DNA of 64,000 nucleotides from Bacteroidales bacterium. Lineage in GTDB: Bacteria; Bacteroidota; Bacteroidia; Bacteroidales; P3. Shown in pieces: positions 1 to 9,020 of this stretch. The notes under the pieces are model-generated. The model had not been told where the DNA came from, searched no databases, and saw only the letters and a list, made by a program, of their open reading frames with translations. The DNA lies in assembly GCA_017429685.1 (NCBI GenBank), contig JAFROL010000027.1, forward strand, positions 78,939 to 142,938, read 5' to 3'. Position 1 is the stretch's first letter. Every line of letters starts with the position of its first letter. Position numbers and translations under genes: made by a program.

Positions 1-40
1 ACTAGCAATACTAGAAATACTAGAAGTACTAGGAAATCTA
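1..40. repeat. 9-bp phased CTAG repeat
   Basis: Four consecutive units of the form ACTAGNNNT start at 1, 10, 19 and 28, spaced exactly 9 bp. CTAG is normally a rare tetranucleotide, so this is not background. A similar array with the same period lies at 63480-63533. No function can be assigned. Confidence 0.7.
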
Positions 41-80
41 AAAACAAAAAACAGTTTAGTATCCAAATTGTCAAGACTCT

Positions 81-125
81 GTCCGGTTGCCAGTTCGGTG
101 GCATAGGATCGCCGAAAAACCGGAC
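81..125 (+). promoter_or_regulatory. Structured 5' leader of rpsB
   Basis: An 8-bp outer stem (GTCCGGTT at 81-88 with AACCGGAC at 118-125) encloses an inner GCC...GGC stem. It lies about 55 nt before the rpsB start in a leader with no reading frame. Many ribosomal protein operons, including rpsB-tsf of enterobacteria, carry leaders bound by their own product; S2 binding here is inference. Confidence 0.4.
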
Positions 126-181
126 CCAAAAGGACTACTTGCCAATTGGTATTTTAAGGAACGTAAACAATATCAAAAACA

Positions 182-1012
182 ATGACAGAATTAAAATTCG
201 AAGAATTGCTTGAAGCAGGTTGCCACTTCGGACACCTGAAAAGAAAATGGAATCCCAAAATGGCTCCCTACATTTTCAAGGAGCACAACGGTATTCACGT
301 CATCGACCTGCAGAAGACCATCGCCAAAGCCGACGAGGCCGCTGCAGCACTGAAACAGATTGCCAAATCGGGCAAGAAGGTTCTCTTCGTTGCCACGAAA
401 AAACAAGCCAAGGATGTCGTCGCCGAGATCGTGAAGACCGTCGATATGCCGTTCGTCACCGAGCGCTGGCCTGGCGGTATGCTGACCAACTTCAGCACCA
501 TCCGCAAAGCCGTCAAGAAAATGAACGCTCTTGACCAGATGATGCACGACAAGGATTTCAACAATATCTCGAAACGCGAACGCCTCCAGGTGCAGCGCGA
601 ACGCACCAAGCTGGACAAGAACCTCGGCAGCATCGCCGACCTGACCCGTCTGCCCAGCGCACTGTTCATCATCGACATCAACAAGGAGCACATTGCCGTT
701 GCTGAAGCCCGCAGACTGAACATCCCCACTTTCGCTATCGTCGACACCAACTGCAATCCTGACCTCATCGACTTCCCGATTCCTGCCAACGATGATGCTT
801 CGAAGTCGATTGCAGCCATCCTGAAACATATGGTCGAGGCCATCCAGGAAGGTCTGAACGAGCGTATGCTTGACAAGGAGAACAACACCGCCGAGGACGA
901 GGTTGAAAACGACGCCGCCGAAAACAACGACGAGGAAGGCAAGAGCGAAAACAACGACGAGGCCCGTCCGCGCCGTCCCAGAAGAAAAAATGCACCTGCC
1001 AACAACCAATAA
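182..1012 (+). CDS. rpsB: 30S ribosomal protein S2
   Basis: Component of the small ribosomal subunit, bound on the back of the 30S and needed for S1 recruitment and initiation in many bacteria. The 276-residue protein opens with the typical S2 sequence (LLEAGCHFGHLKRKWNPKM) and contains FVTERWPGGMLTNF and ALFIIDINKEHIAVAEA, all family signatures. Beyond about residue 230 there is a charged tail of E/D/N-rich repeats followed by an R/P/K-rich end, as in other Bacteroidota S2 proteins. It is followed 21 nt later by tsf, the usual partner. The ATG at 182 is the only plausible start. Confidence 0.98.
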   Translation: MTELKFEELLEAGCHFGHLKRKWNPKMAPYIFKEHNGIHVIDLQKTIAKADEAAAALKQIAKSGKKVLFVATKKQAKDVVAEIVKTVDMPFVTERWPGGMLTNFSTIRKAVKKMNALDQMMHDKDFNNISKRERLQVQRERTKLDKNLGSIADLTRLPSALFIIDINKEHIAVAEARRLNIPTFAIVDTNCNPDLIDFPIPANDDASKSIAAILKHMVEAIQEGLNERMLDKENNTAEDEVENDAAENNDEEGKSENNDEARPRRPRRKNAPANNQ

Positions 1013-1018
1013 TCAATC

Positions 1019-1024
1019 AGGAGG
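1019..1024 (+). promoter_or_regulatory. Shine-Dalgarno site of tsf
   Basis: A full AGGAGG lies 9 nt before the tsf ATG. Most other starts in this window are preceded only by A-rich sequence, as is usual in Bacteroidota, where Shine-Dalgarno use is weak; this one stands out. Confidence 0.6.
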
Positions 1025-1033
1025 AAAGAAAAA

Positions 1034-2023
1034 ATGGCAAATATCACTGCAAAACAGGTTAATGAACTGCGCCAACTCACAGGCGTAGGTATGATGGACT
1101 GCAAGAAAGCCCTCGTGGAATGCGATGGCGACGTGCAGAAAGCCATCGAACTGCTGCGCCAGAAAGGCCAGAAAATGGCCGCCAAGCGTGCTGACCGCGA
1201 TGCCAACGAAGGTTGCGTCCTGGCCAAGAGCAACGGCAAATACGGCGCCATCGTTATGCTGAGCTGCGAGACTGACTTCGTGGCCACCAACGCCGACTTC
1301 GTTGCTTTCACCACTTCTATCCTCGACACCGCTATGGCAAAGGGCCTCACCACCAAAGATGAGGTTATGGATATGGACCTCAATGGCCGCAAGGTCAGCG
1401 ACTGCATTACCGACCAGATTGCCAAGATCGGCGAAAAGATTGAACTGGCCCACTTCGAGGCCATCAATGCCGAGGCCGTCTACGCCTACATCCATCCTGG
1501 CAACCGTATGGCCAGCATCGTGGGTATGAACAAGGCCGGATACGACGAGGTTGGACACAACGTGGCTATGCAGGTTGTGGCTATGCGCCCCGTGGCCCTC
1601 GACGAGAAGAGCGTTCCGCAGAGCGTCATCGACAGCGAGCTGAACGTCTATCGCGAGAAGACCAAAGAGGAACTCGTAGGCAAGGCTATCGACGCCGCCC
1701 TGAAGAAAGCCGGTATCAACCCCGCCCACGTCGACAGCGACGACCATATCAACTCGAATATGGCCAAAGGCTGGATCACCGAAGAGCAGGCCAAGATGGC
1801 TCGCGAAATCAAGGAGAAAGTCGGTGCCGAAGCTGCCGCCAGCCTCCCCGAAGCCAAGATCGAAGGCATTGCCAAAGGCCGTCTGAACAAGTTCTTCCAG
1901 GAAAGCACCCTGATGAACCAGGAGTACATTATGGAGAGCAAGGTCAGCGTCAAGGACTTCATCGCCCGTACGGACAAGGAACTCTGCTGCACCGGTTTCA
2001 AACGCCTCGAACTTGGAGCATAA
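1034..2023 (+). CDS. tsf: Elongation factor Ts
   Basis: Guanine nucleotide exchange factor that regenerates EF-Tu-GTP during translation. The 329-residue protein has the N-terminal UBA-like segment (VNELRQLTGVGMMDCKKALVE) and the EF-Tu contact motif region (LSCETDFVATN), both diagnostic. It is longer than the 283-residue E. coli protein. It is cotranscribed with rpsB and is followed by a clear hairpin terminator, so the pair forms a closed unit at its 3' end. Confidence 0.98.
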   Translation: MANITAKQVNELRQLTGVGMMDCKKALVECDGDVQKAIELLRQKGQKMAAKRADRDANEGCVLAKSNGKYGAIVMLSCETDFVATNADFVAFTTSILDTAMAKGLTTKDEVMDMDLNGRKVSDCITDQIAKIGEKIELAHFEAINAEAVYAYIHPGNRMASIVGMNKAGYDEVGHNVAMQVVAMRPVALDEKSVPQSVIDSELNVYREKTKEELVGKAIDAALKKAGINPAHVDSDDHINSNMAKGWITEEQAKMAREIKEKVGAEAAASLPEAKIEGIAKGRLNKFFQESTLMNQEYIMESKVSVKDFIARTDKELCCTGFKRLELGA

Positions 2024-2070
2024 ATAAAGATTCAGAATTTCGGAAGTCACATTTCGAATTCAGATAACAG

Positions 2071-2107
2071 AAAGAGCGGTTGTGTGATTTGCGCAGCCGC
2101 TCTTTTT
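2071..2107 (+). terminator. Rho-independent terminator after tsf
   Basis: GAGCGGTTGTG pairs with CGCAGCCGCTC (G-U pairs allowed) around a short loop and is followed by a run of six T. It lies between the tsf stop and the ribonuclease H start and would end rpsB-tsf transcription. Confidence 0.85.
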
Positions 2108-2118
2108 TCGAAAACAAT

Positions 2119-2787
2119 ATGGCAAAGAAGCAGAAATACTACGTCGTCTGGCAGGGCAACCAGCCAGGCATCTACGACAGCTGGGCAGAATGCGAAAAGC
2201 AGATAAAAGGTGTTGCCGGCGCCAAGTTCAAGTCGTACGAGAGCCGCACTCTGGCCGAGCAGGCCCTGCGCATCGGACCCGAAATGGCAGCATCGGTGAT
2301 TGAACGGCAAACCAAAGGCGAGTCGATACTGGCCGTCGACAATGACGGAATGACCGTGGTGCGCCCCGATGCACAGGGTCCGAAACCGATTCTCGACGCC
2401 ATAGCCGTCGACGCCGCCTGCAGCGGCAATCCCGGCGTGATGGAATACCAAGGTGTGTATATCGCCAGCCGCACTCAGCTGTTCCACTTCAAAGTTCCCG
2501 TAGGGACAAACAACATCGGCGAATTCCTTGCCATAGTCCACGGCCTGGCATACCTCAAGAAGAACAATCTGCAACAACCGCTATACACAGATTCCAAAAC
2601 CGCTTTGGGCTGGATTCGCGCCAAGCAGTGCCGCACCAAACTGCCTCTGACGCCCGACACTGCCAAACTCTACGACGTGATACGCCGCGCCGAGGCCTGG
2701 CTGCACAACAACAGCTACACCACGCAAATCCTGAAATGGGACACCGACCACTGGGGCGAAATACCCGCCGACTTTGGAAGAAAGTAG
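2119..2787 (+). CDS. rnhA: Ribonuclease H with N-terminal viroplasmin-like domain
   Basis: Degrades RNA in RNA-DNA hybrids. Residues 1-50 (KKQKYYVVWQGNQPGIYDSW, ending in SRTLAEQAL) form the small caulimovirus/viroplasmin-type hybrid-binding domain often found at the N-terminus of bacterial RNase HI. The RNase H fold follows: DAACSGNPG (first Asp), NNIGEFLAIVHGL (Glu), YTDSKTALGWI (Asp) and a final Asp in EIPADFGRK, so all four acidic catalytic residues are present. The ATG at 2119 was chosen because the domain begins immediately there; an in-frame ATG at 2080 lies inside the preceding terminator. The stop is directly followed by a heptanucleotide repeat array. Confidence 0.92.
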   Translation: MAKKQKYYVVWQGNQPGIYDSWAECEKQIKGVAGAKFKSYESRTLAEQALRIGPEMAASVIERQTKGESILAVDNDGMTVVRPDAQGPKPILDAIAVDAACSGNPGVMEYQGVYIASRTQLFHFKVPVGTNNIGEFLAIVHGLAYLKKNNLQQPLYTDSKTALGWIRAKQCRTKLPLTPDTAKLYDVIRRAEAWLHNNSYTTQILKWDTDHWGEIPADFGRK

Positions 2788-3035
2788 GGAAGCGGAAAGC
2801 GGAAAACGGAAAGCGGAAAACGGAAAGCGGAAAGCGAGCTGACGCGGCAGCATTTTCCGACGAAGTCGGAATAAATTTACAAGATTTACAAGATTTCGCT
2901 CGCTTGCGAGCAGGAGAATAAAACAAACGGAAATATACAAGATCCACTAGATCTCGCTCGCTTGCGAGCAGGAGAATAAAACAAACGGAAATCTACAAGA
3001 TCTACGAGATTTCGCTCGCTTGCGAGCAGGAGAAC
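2788..3035. repeat. Composite intergenic repeat: heptads, CTGACGCGG core, three tandem palindromic units
   Basis: From 2788 to 2834 the sequence is a heptanucleotide array of GGAAAGC/GGAAAAC. Then come the conserved core CTGACGCGG (about 2839-2847), a short palindrome (TTCCGACGAAGTCGGAA) and three tandem units, each ending in the dyad GCTCGCTTGCGAGC and AGGAGA, with ACAAGAT variants between. Heptads, core and palindrome recur in the same order at 6600-6720. It fills the rnhA-prmC gap. Confidence 0.8.
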
Positions 3036-3064
3036 AGAAAGTGACGACAGAATAAGAACGACTT

Positions 3065-3957
<893 letters not shown>

Positions 3958-3961
<4 letters not shown>

Positions 3962-4908
3962 AACCCCACCAAACAAATAATATGCAAAACTCATCTACAA
4001 CACTGGCATTCAAGCCTCTGACAACCAACCTGAAAAACAGCATACAGGCCGTGACGCTGAATGCCGGACGGCGCAACTGCAATTTCACCTTTGCCAACCT
4101 GATAGGATGGCAATTCCTCTTCGACACCGAGGTCTGCCTGATGCCCGGCATTGTCATTTTCCGATATATGTTCAGCCACCGCCAGCCAGCCTATTTCATC
4201 AGCTCGTCCTCCCTGCCGTCCACCTACATCATCGAAAAGCTGCGAAACAGGACAGCCGACAAAGGGTTGCCGCTGACGCTGATAGCCGTCGAAGACGACT
4301 GGGCAGCACAGCTGAAAGAGCAATACGGCGACACCATAACCGTCGAGCCATTGCGCAACAGCTACGACTACATCTATCGTCGCGACGAGCTGGAACTGAT
4401 GCAAGGCAAAAACCTCAAAGCCAAACGCAACCACGTCAACAAGTTCCTCAGCGAGCATCCGGATTATGAATACCGTGAACTGACACCCGAACACTTCGAC
4501 GAATGCAGACGGCTGCAAGTGTTATGGAACGAAGAGATACACCACGACAACCCCTGGTATGGCAACACGATAGAATCCGAGCACCATATGATAGAGACCG
4601 TCTTCGCCAATTGGAGCGAACTGGATATCCTCGGCGGGGCGATATTCGTCGACGGCAAAATGATAGCATTCAGCTTCGGGGCGGCCGTGACCAACGACAC
4701 CTTCGACACCTGCGTCGAGAAGGCCGACCGCAACATCAGCGGAGCCTTCAGCATCATCAACCAGCAGATGGCCCAACACCTGCCGCCACAGTTCCGCTAC
4801 ATCAACCGCGAGGAGGATATGGGCCTTGAAGGGCTGCGCAAGTCCAAGACCTCCTACCATCCCGACAGGCTGCTCAGTTACAACATCATAACCTTCGCCA
4901 CCCTATGA
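3958..4908 (+). CDS. DUF2156 (phosphatidylglycerol lysyltransferase C-terminal-like) protein
   Basis: A 316-residue protein matching the DUF2156 family, a GNAT-fold domain related to the transferase part of MprF and to FemX-like aminoacyl transferases. Family-like stretches include YDYIYRRDELELMQGKNLKAKRNHVNKF, GGAIFVDGKMIAFSFGA and YINREEDMGLEGLRKSK. No membrane segments are present, so it is not a full MprF flippase. Substrate is unknown. Its start overlaps the prmC stop and its stop overlaps the next gene (both ATGA), so the three are one translationally coupled set. A second start at 3982 is possible. Confidence 0.82.
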
Positions 4909-5426
4909 ACACCACGCTACGCCGAATGACCCCTGCCGACAGCGGCGAAACCGTCGACTGGATAAGCCGCCAGTATGGATTTGACCGCAACGAAGTGGCC
5001 TGGTGGGTCGACAATCTGCACTTCAACTGGCCACTCAGCGTCAAGGCCGTCGACGGACAGGGACATACCGTCGGGCTGCTGAACATAAGCGACTATCGCA
5101 TCGAGGAAGAAACCGAGGCCATCGTCAGCGAACAACCCGAACTACTGCGCCGGCTCAACGCATTGCGCTACACTGCCGTCTTCTCGTTCATCGTCGCCGA
5201 GCCGTATCGCCACACGCCACTCAACCATCTGATGATAATGGACATTTGGGACGAGCTGCAACAGAACTACGACTTTCTCTTCGTTCCCGTTATGCACCAC
5301 CTCAAGACCCACCAGTACTGGCAGCGGCGTGGCGCCATCGAATTCTTCCGCGACAAAATGTCGATCTACTACCTGATTCCACTTCAAAACAACAAGCTAC
5401 TATACAACCTATTAGCACAAAACTAA
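4905..5426 (+). CDS. GNAT-like acyltransferase, function unknown
   Basis: 173 residues beginning LRRMTPADSGETVDWISRQYGFDRNEVAWWV, then AVFSFIVAEPYRHTPLNHLMIMDIWDEL, which resembles the acetyl-CoA binding region of GNAT N-acetyltransferases, and a C-terminal QYWQRRGAIEFFRDKMSIYYLIP resembling the last GNAT strands. The P-loop-like R/Q-x-x-G-x-G/A motif is not clearly preserved, so the fold assignment is tentative. It starts within the stop of the DUF2156 gene, which is also GNAT-like; the two may act on the same substrate. Confidence 0.55.
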   Translation: MNTTLRRMTPADSGETVDWISRQYGFDRNEVAWWVDNLHFNWPLSVKAVDGQGHTVGLLNISDYRIEEETEAIVSEQPELLRRLNALRYTAVFSFIVAEPYRHTPLNHLMIMDIWDELQQNYDFLFVPVMHHLKTHQYWQRRGAIEFFRDKMSIYYLIPLQNNKLLYNLLAQN

Positions 5427-5802
5427 CCTTTCCGGCAAAAAAAATTTTCATCAAGGTGTCACATTTTTGAATTTTAGACCTATACGCCTAAAACCATATA
5501 GACCGAACGATGGTGGCGGTTTGCAAATCCGACACAAAACGCCAGTGGCGACAGAGATTTTAATTTTGATTTAAAATATTGATTCTGAACAATAACAGTA
5601 AAACAACCAAAAAAAATTTTCAACAAGTGTCAAATTTTTACTAATTTTGCATCTAATATATTAGGAAAGAAAATTTTTCAACAATGTCACAAATCGGCAA
5701 AAAAATATGCATTTATATATATGAGGAATGCTGAATTCTGTTGCTGCAAATCTTCAAAAAAACAAAAAAAACAATGATTTTAAATTAAATAGCAAAAAAA
5801 CT
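5427..5802. other. AT-rich intergenic region with imperfect direct repeats
   Basis: 376 bp without a gene. Three imperfect direct repeats resembling AAATTTTCAACAAGTGTCA occur near 5440-5468, 5611-5638 and 5667-5692. A Bacteroidota-type -7 element (TAATTTTG) is at 5642-5649, between the second and third copies, and probably serves the lipoprotein gene at 5803. Base composition is much more AT-rich than in the neighbouring genes. Confidence 0.5.
5642..5649 (+). promoter_or_regulatory. -7 promoter element for lipoprotein gene at 5803
   Basis: TAATTTTG fits the Bacteroidota consensus TAnnTTTG. The -33 element is not clear. It lies about 150 nt before the start codon, which implies a long leader. 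Confidence 0.4.
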
Positions 5803-6294
5803 ATGAAAACAAAAGCGATATTAATGATTTCAGCATTATTCTTGCTTACGTGCTGCAAGAAAAAAGAATGTATATTTTGGCTGTATCCCGAAAGCGAAGG
5901 AATAACAATTAGCAAAACAGACTACAACAAAGCTTCAGATGTTGGTAAAAAATTTGCGGTTGATTACTCCTCTAACGCCTGTGACGATTCAAAGCTAATA
6001 GAATTACTTGATATGGACGGAGATACCTTGAAGGTGTTTGGAATGCTTACAGAGGATTACCCCGGCGGCGTGAGATTATACAATCCAGGCGAAGACGGTT
6101 CTGTGCATATCTCAGGAAATATGATGGACTCATTACAATTAGATAGTCAGATATATTACGTTACGGGAATTCTTCATTTGAAATGCTTTAGCACTTATGA
6201 TAACTTTAAAACCAGGATTAATAAGTATGGAAATACAGACTCCTGTGTGTTGATTAGTCTTTATCCTTTATCTTATTATGTAAAACAAATTTAG
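5803..6294 (+). CDS. Small lipoprotein, unknown
   Basis: 163 residues. Starting at 5803 gives a signal peptide with lipobox (MISALFLLTCC, Cys 17 or 18) followed by KKKEC; an upstream in-frame ATG at 5728 would give a poor signal, so it was rejected. No family was recognised; the mature part is acidic and rich in Asp/Ser/Tyr (SKLIELLDMDGDTLKVFGM). Codon use and composition are strikingly AT-rich compared with neighbouring genes, which suggests acquisition from elsewhere. Flanked on both sides by non-coding AT-rich DNA with repeats. Probably outer-membrane or periplasmic. Confidence 0.7.
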   Translation: MKTKAILMISALFLLTCCKKKECIFWLYPESEGITISKTDYNKASDVGKKFAVDYSSNACDDSKLIELLDMDGDTLKVFGMLTEDYPGGVRLYNPGEDGSVHISGNMMDSLQLDSQIYYVTGILHLKCFSTYDNFKTRINKYGNTDSCVLISLYPLSYYVKQI

Positions 6295-6335
6295 TTATAA
6301 AAAAAACAATATTATTTTTAATCCTCATCTTGCCC

Positions 6336-6390
6336 GTTGCGGCGGATTTGTAATCCGACGCAACTTAATATAAGGATTTGCAATCCGCAA
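6336..6390. repeat. REP-like palindromes
   Basis: GTTGCG-g-CGGATT-tgt-AATCCG-a-CGCAAC is a near-perfect dyad at 6336-6364, followed at 6374-6386 by GGATTTGCAATCC. Such CGGATTTGTAATCCG dyads resemble REP sequences associated with IS200-like RAYT transposases; no transposase gene is nearby. Confidence 0.6.
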
Positions 6391-6597
6391 AACTATTCTA
6401 GAATCGCGTGCTTTTGGGGTCGCTTCGCTCAAAATCTTTCAAAAATAGTTTTTAAAAACTTTCAAAATATTAAAAATATGAAATTTACATTAAAAAAATA
6501 ACAAGCAAGCATAGCTTTTTAAAGATTTTTCAATTTGATTTTTTGATGATTTTGAGGCCAGAGGCCGACCACATAAACGTCCTAAACCACGAAGGGG

Positions 6598-6835
6598 TGA
6601 AAGGAAAACTAAGAACGAAAAGCGGAAAACGGGAAGCGGCTGACGCGGTAGCCATTCCCGACGAAGTCGGAATAAAATTTACAAGATTTACAAGATTTCG
6701 CTCGCCTGCAAGCAGGAGAACAAATAAGCGGAAAACGGAGAACTGGCTGACGCGGCAGCATAGTTCTCCGTTCTCATTTCTCCGTTCTCCGCTCTCAGTT
6801 CTCCGTTCTCAGTTCTCCGTTCTCAGTTCCTTCGC
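6598..6835. repeat. Composite heptad repeat, second copy
   Basis: The order heptads, CTGACGCGG core, CCGACGAAGTCGG palindrome, TTTACAAGATTTACAAGATTTC and GCAAGCAGGAGAA matches the element at 2788. It is followed by further heptads, a second CTGACGCGG core (about 6752) and an array of TTCTCCG/TTCTCAG units on the other strand to 6830. Confidence 0.8.
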
Positions 6836-6856
6836 CTGTTGGCATAGTTTTCGGAG

Positions 6857-6909
6857 GCAGTTCTTATATCGTTCTTATATCGCGAATATAAGAACGATAT
6901 AAGAACTGC
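6857..6909. repeat. Long palindrome, copy 1
   Basis: Perfect 24-bp arms around the loop CGCGA. Each arm contains two copies of the 11-mer GTTCTTATATC (or its complement), so the element is four 11-bp units in mirror order. A partial extra unit follows at 6914-6929. Three more copies lie at 24459, 36369 and 58123. Confidence 0.9.
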
Positions 6910-7025
6910 ATAGGAACGATATAAGAACGGCCCTGCCGGGTTCTATCTGATTATAGCAGTTTAACTCCGCTTGTGGCGACAATGCAATTCTAGTGTGGGA
7001 GTGCGTCAATGGGTCAGAGCGTCAG

Positions 7026-8519
7026 CTATTTTGGCCATTTACTTGCCAAAAAAACAGTCATTGCCGAGGCTGCCAGGCCGTAGTACATCGCATCGGGCGG
7101 CAGGTGCAATATGCCTGCGGCCAGCATCGCCACCGAACCGACAACCATCGACCGCGTTACGGCCCTGGCGCCGAAGCGGCCCGGAAGCCACAAGGCAAAA
7201 CTGAGCGGCAATAGCAGCACCACAGCACGCAAGCCCAGCGAAAGGAATCCCAGGTCGTTGATGAACGACCCTCGGACGAACAACGCTGCCACAACGCCCA
7301 GCAGCAGGATGACGACTATGGCCAGGCGTGTCTGCGCCAGCGGTTCGAGGCGTGCCTTGCGGCGGAAGAGCGACAAGATGTTGCCAACCAGGTCGCGCGA
7401 AGCGATAGTCGCCGCGCCAAGCACCAGGCCGCTGCCGCAGCCCAAAATGTTGACCAGCAAAGCGCCCAAGGCTATTCCGCCCAACCACGACGGCAGATGC
7501 GCCAGAATGAAGGTGGGAAAAGCCTGCAGCGAGTTCTCCAAAACGCCGACACCGTCGGGCAGCGAGCCTCCGGCAGCGACGACGGCTTCCATCTCGGCAG
7601 CAGTCACGTAATGGCCACGCATATAGATGCCCACCAGCGTGCAGGCGGCTCCTATCAAAGGGATGAGGGCGGCGCAGAGCACGGCTCCGCGACGTGCCTT
7701 GCGCGTGGTGGCCGCCGACCAGATGGCCTGGGCGTAGGTCTGGGTGCAGACCACGCCGAGGGTCAGCGAGAGGCAGCCGCCGAGGTCTTTCAGCGGCCCG
7801 CGGGCCAGGAGCGACCCATAGCGGCGATGCACTTCGTCGGCACTGCCGATGTCGTTGATTGCCGCCAGCTGCGGATTGGCAAACACCTCTTCCAATCCTG
7901 ACCTCATACCGCCAAGGCCACCGGCCAATCGCCACACCGCGATGCCGGCCGCCAGCGAGCTGACGTAGAGCAGCACCAGCTTGACAATGCCGCCGGCGCC
8001 GGCACTGCGTATGCCACCAAACAGCACCAGCAGCGCTATCAGCACGGCACCGACCAGCAACGCCGTCACCGTAGGCAGCCCGAACAGGCTGGTAATCATT
8101 GCCGACGACGACAGCAGCTGCGACATAATGCTGATGAAAATGCCAACGAGGAACAGCACCGACCCCACCGTCTCGGCGCGGCGGCCGTACTGCTGGCGCA
8201 CCACCTCCATCACCGTCGTGCATCCGCTGCCGCGCAGCGGTTTGGCATAGACCAGACCCAACACCAGCGAGCCCAGGGCGGCGCCGATGGTGAACCACCA
8301 CGCCGAGAGGCCGTAGGTGAAGGCCAGCTGCGCCGTGCCGATGGTGCTTTGGCCACCGACCAGGGTGCCCAGTATGGCACCGCACACCATCCAGCTTCCG
8401 GCTTTGCCGCCAGTGGTGAACCCTTTGGCATCCTTCACCTTGCGTCCTGAAAGGACACTCACCGCCACCAGGAGGCCCACGGTGGCGAGTATTCCGACAA
8501 TATGTACCGAGGTGAGCAT
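7026..8519 (-). CDS. Sodium:solute symporter family transporter
   Basis: A 497-residue integral membrane protein with about 13 hydrophobic segments in the LeuT-like fold of the SSS family. Typical features are GRKVKDAKGFTTGGKAGSWMVCGAILGTLVGGQSTIGTAQLAFTYGLSAWWF near the N-terminus and GCGSGLVLGAATIASRDL further on. Substrate cannot be predicted. Its ATG shares one base with the stop of the upstream lipoprotein gene (TGATG), so the two are translationally coupled. It lies downstream of iorB, which hints at uptake of amino acids or aromatic acids, but this is inference. Confidence 0.88.
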   Translation of the reverse strand: MLTSVHIVGILATVGLLVAVSVLSGRKVKDAKGFTTGGKAGSWMVCGAILGTLVGGQSTIGTAQLAFTYGLSAWWFTIGAALGSLVLGLVYAKPLRGSGCTTVMEVVRQQYGRRAETVGSVLFLVGIFISIMSQLLSSSAMITSLFGLPTVTALLVGAVLIALLVLFGGIRSAGAGGIVKLVLLYVSSLAAGIAVWRLAGGLGGMRSGLEEVFANPQLAAINDIGSADEVHRRYGSLLARGPLKDLGGCLSLTLGVVCTQTYAQAIWSAATTRKARRGAVLCAALIPLIGAACTLVGIYMRGHYVTAAEMEAVVAAGGSLPDGVGVLENSLQAFPTFILAHLPSWLGGIALGALLVNILGCGSGLVLGAATIASRDLVGNILSLFRRKARLEPLAQTRLAIVVILLLGVVAALFVRGSFINDLGFLSLGLRAVVLLLPLSFALWLPGRFGARAVTRSMVVGSVAMLAAGILHLPPDAMYYGLAASAMTVFLASKWPK

Positions 8520-8953
8520 CAGCGGATGTATTGTTTAACGCTCTGCAGCGTGGGTCTTTCGTCGGCCACCTTGGCGATGTTCCAGGGTCCGTCGGGGTCG
8601 GCGGTGCGATAGGGATAGACGACGTACCACACCTCGGCGCCGTAGGTCGACGAGCGGTCGAAGGTGCGGACCACATAGGCGACGGCAACCACAGAGTCAT
8701 CAATGGTGTCGAGCACTATGCGGCCATCGTCATTGCGCACATAGTCCGTGTTGGCAGTGCCTACCAGTTCCTGCAGTTCATCGCAATAGTATAGCTCCAG
8801 TTGCGACAGATCGCCGTCGCCGAGCAGATGCAGCTCGGCCGACTGGCCCAACCTGAAGGATGCCACCTGTTCCATTTCGGGAGCTTTGGCCGCAGGTTGC
8901 CGACAGCATCCCGCCACCATTACAAGCAGAAGCGACAGTATAAGTCTTCTCAT
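8519..8953 (-). CDS. Lipoprotein, unknown
   Basis: 144 residues from the ATG at 8951-8953: signal peptide MRRLILSLLLVMVAGC with lipobox Cys 16, then a compact domain ending in WYVVYPYRTADPDGPWNIAKVADERPTLQSVKQYIR. A longer open frame upstream runs through the iorB gene region and a hairpin and was rejected. Coupled to the symporter downstream (TGATG). No known family; a periplasmic partner of the transporter is possible but unproved. Confidence 0.75.
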   Translation of the reverse strand: MRRLILSLLLVMVAGCCRQPAAKAPEMEQVASFRLGQSAELHLLGDGDLSQLELYYCDELQELVGTANTDYVRNDDGRIVLDTIDDSVVAVAYVVRTFDRSSTYGAEVWYVVYPYRTADPDGPWNIAKVADERPTLQSVKQYIR

Positions 8954-8968
8954 TTTTTTGTCCAATAA

Positions 8969-8999
8969 TGAAGCCGCGGAGCTGCGCTCCGCGGCTTCA
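8969..8999 (-). terminator. Strong hairpin between iorB and the lipoprotein gene
   Basis: A 14-bp perfect stem (GAAGCCGCGGAGC with its complement, loop TGC) directly after iorB. The T tract downstream on the minus strand is weak, so it may be a processing or attenuation hairpin that separates iorAB expression from the lipoprotein-symporter pair. Confidence 0.6.
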
Positions 9000-9020
9000 A
9001 ACTCGCTATAATTTAAGTCT

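Larger units (their letters stand above)
6295..7025. other. 731-bp repeat-rich gene-free region
   Basis: Contains a REP-like palindrome at 6336-6364, an AT-rich spacer, a composite heptad element at 6600-6835 and a long palindrome at 6857-6909 (each listed separately). No protein or RNA gene was recognised. The convergent orientation of its flanking genes (plus on the left, minus on the right) fits a shared 3' region. Confidence 0.7.

Noticed and set aside
2555-2947. Small proteins with [11 protein letters not shown] or SGKRKAES repeats
   Set aside because: They are translations of heptanucleotide arrays in intergenic DNA, not conserved genes.
6336-6390. Insertion sequence end
   Set aside because: Only short REP-like dyads; no transposase, terminal repeats or target duplication.
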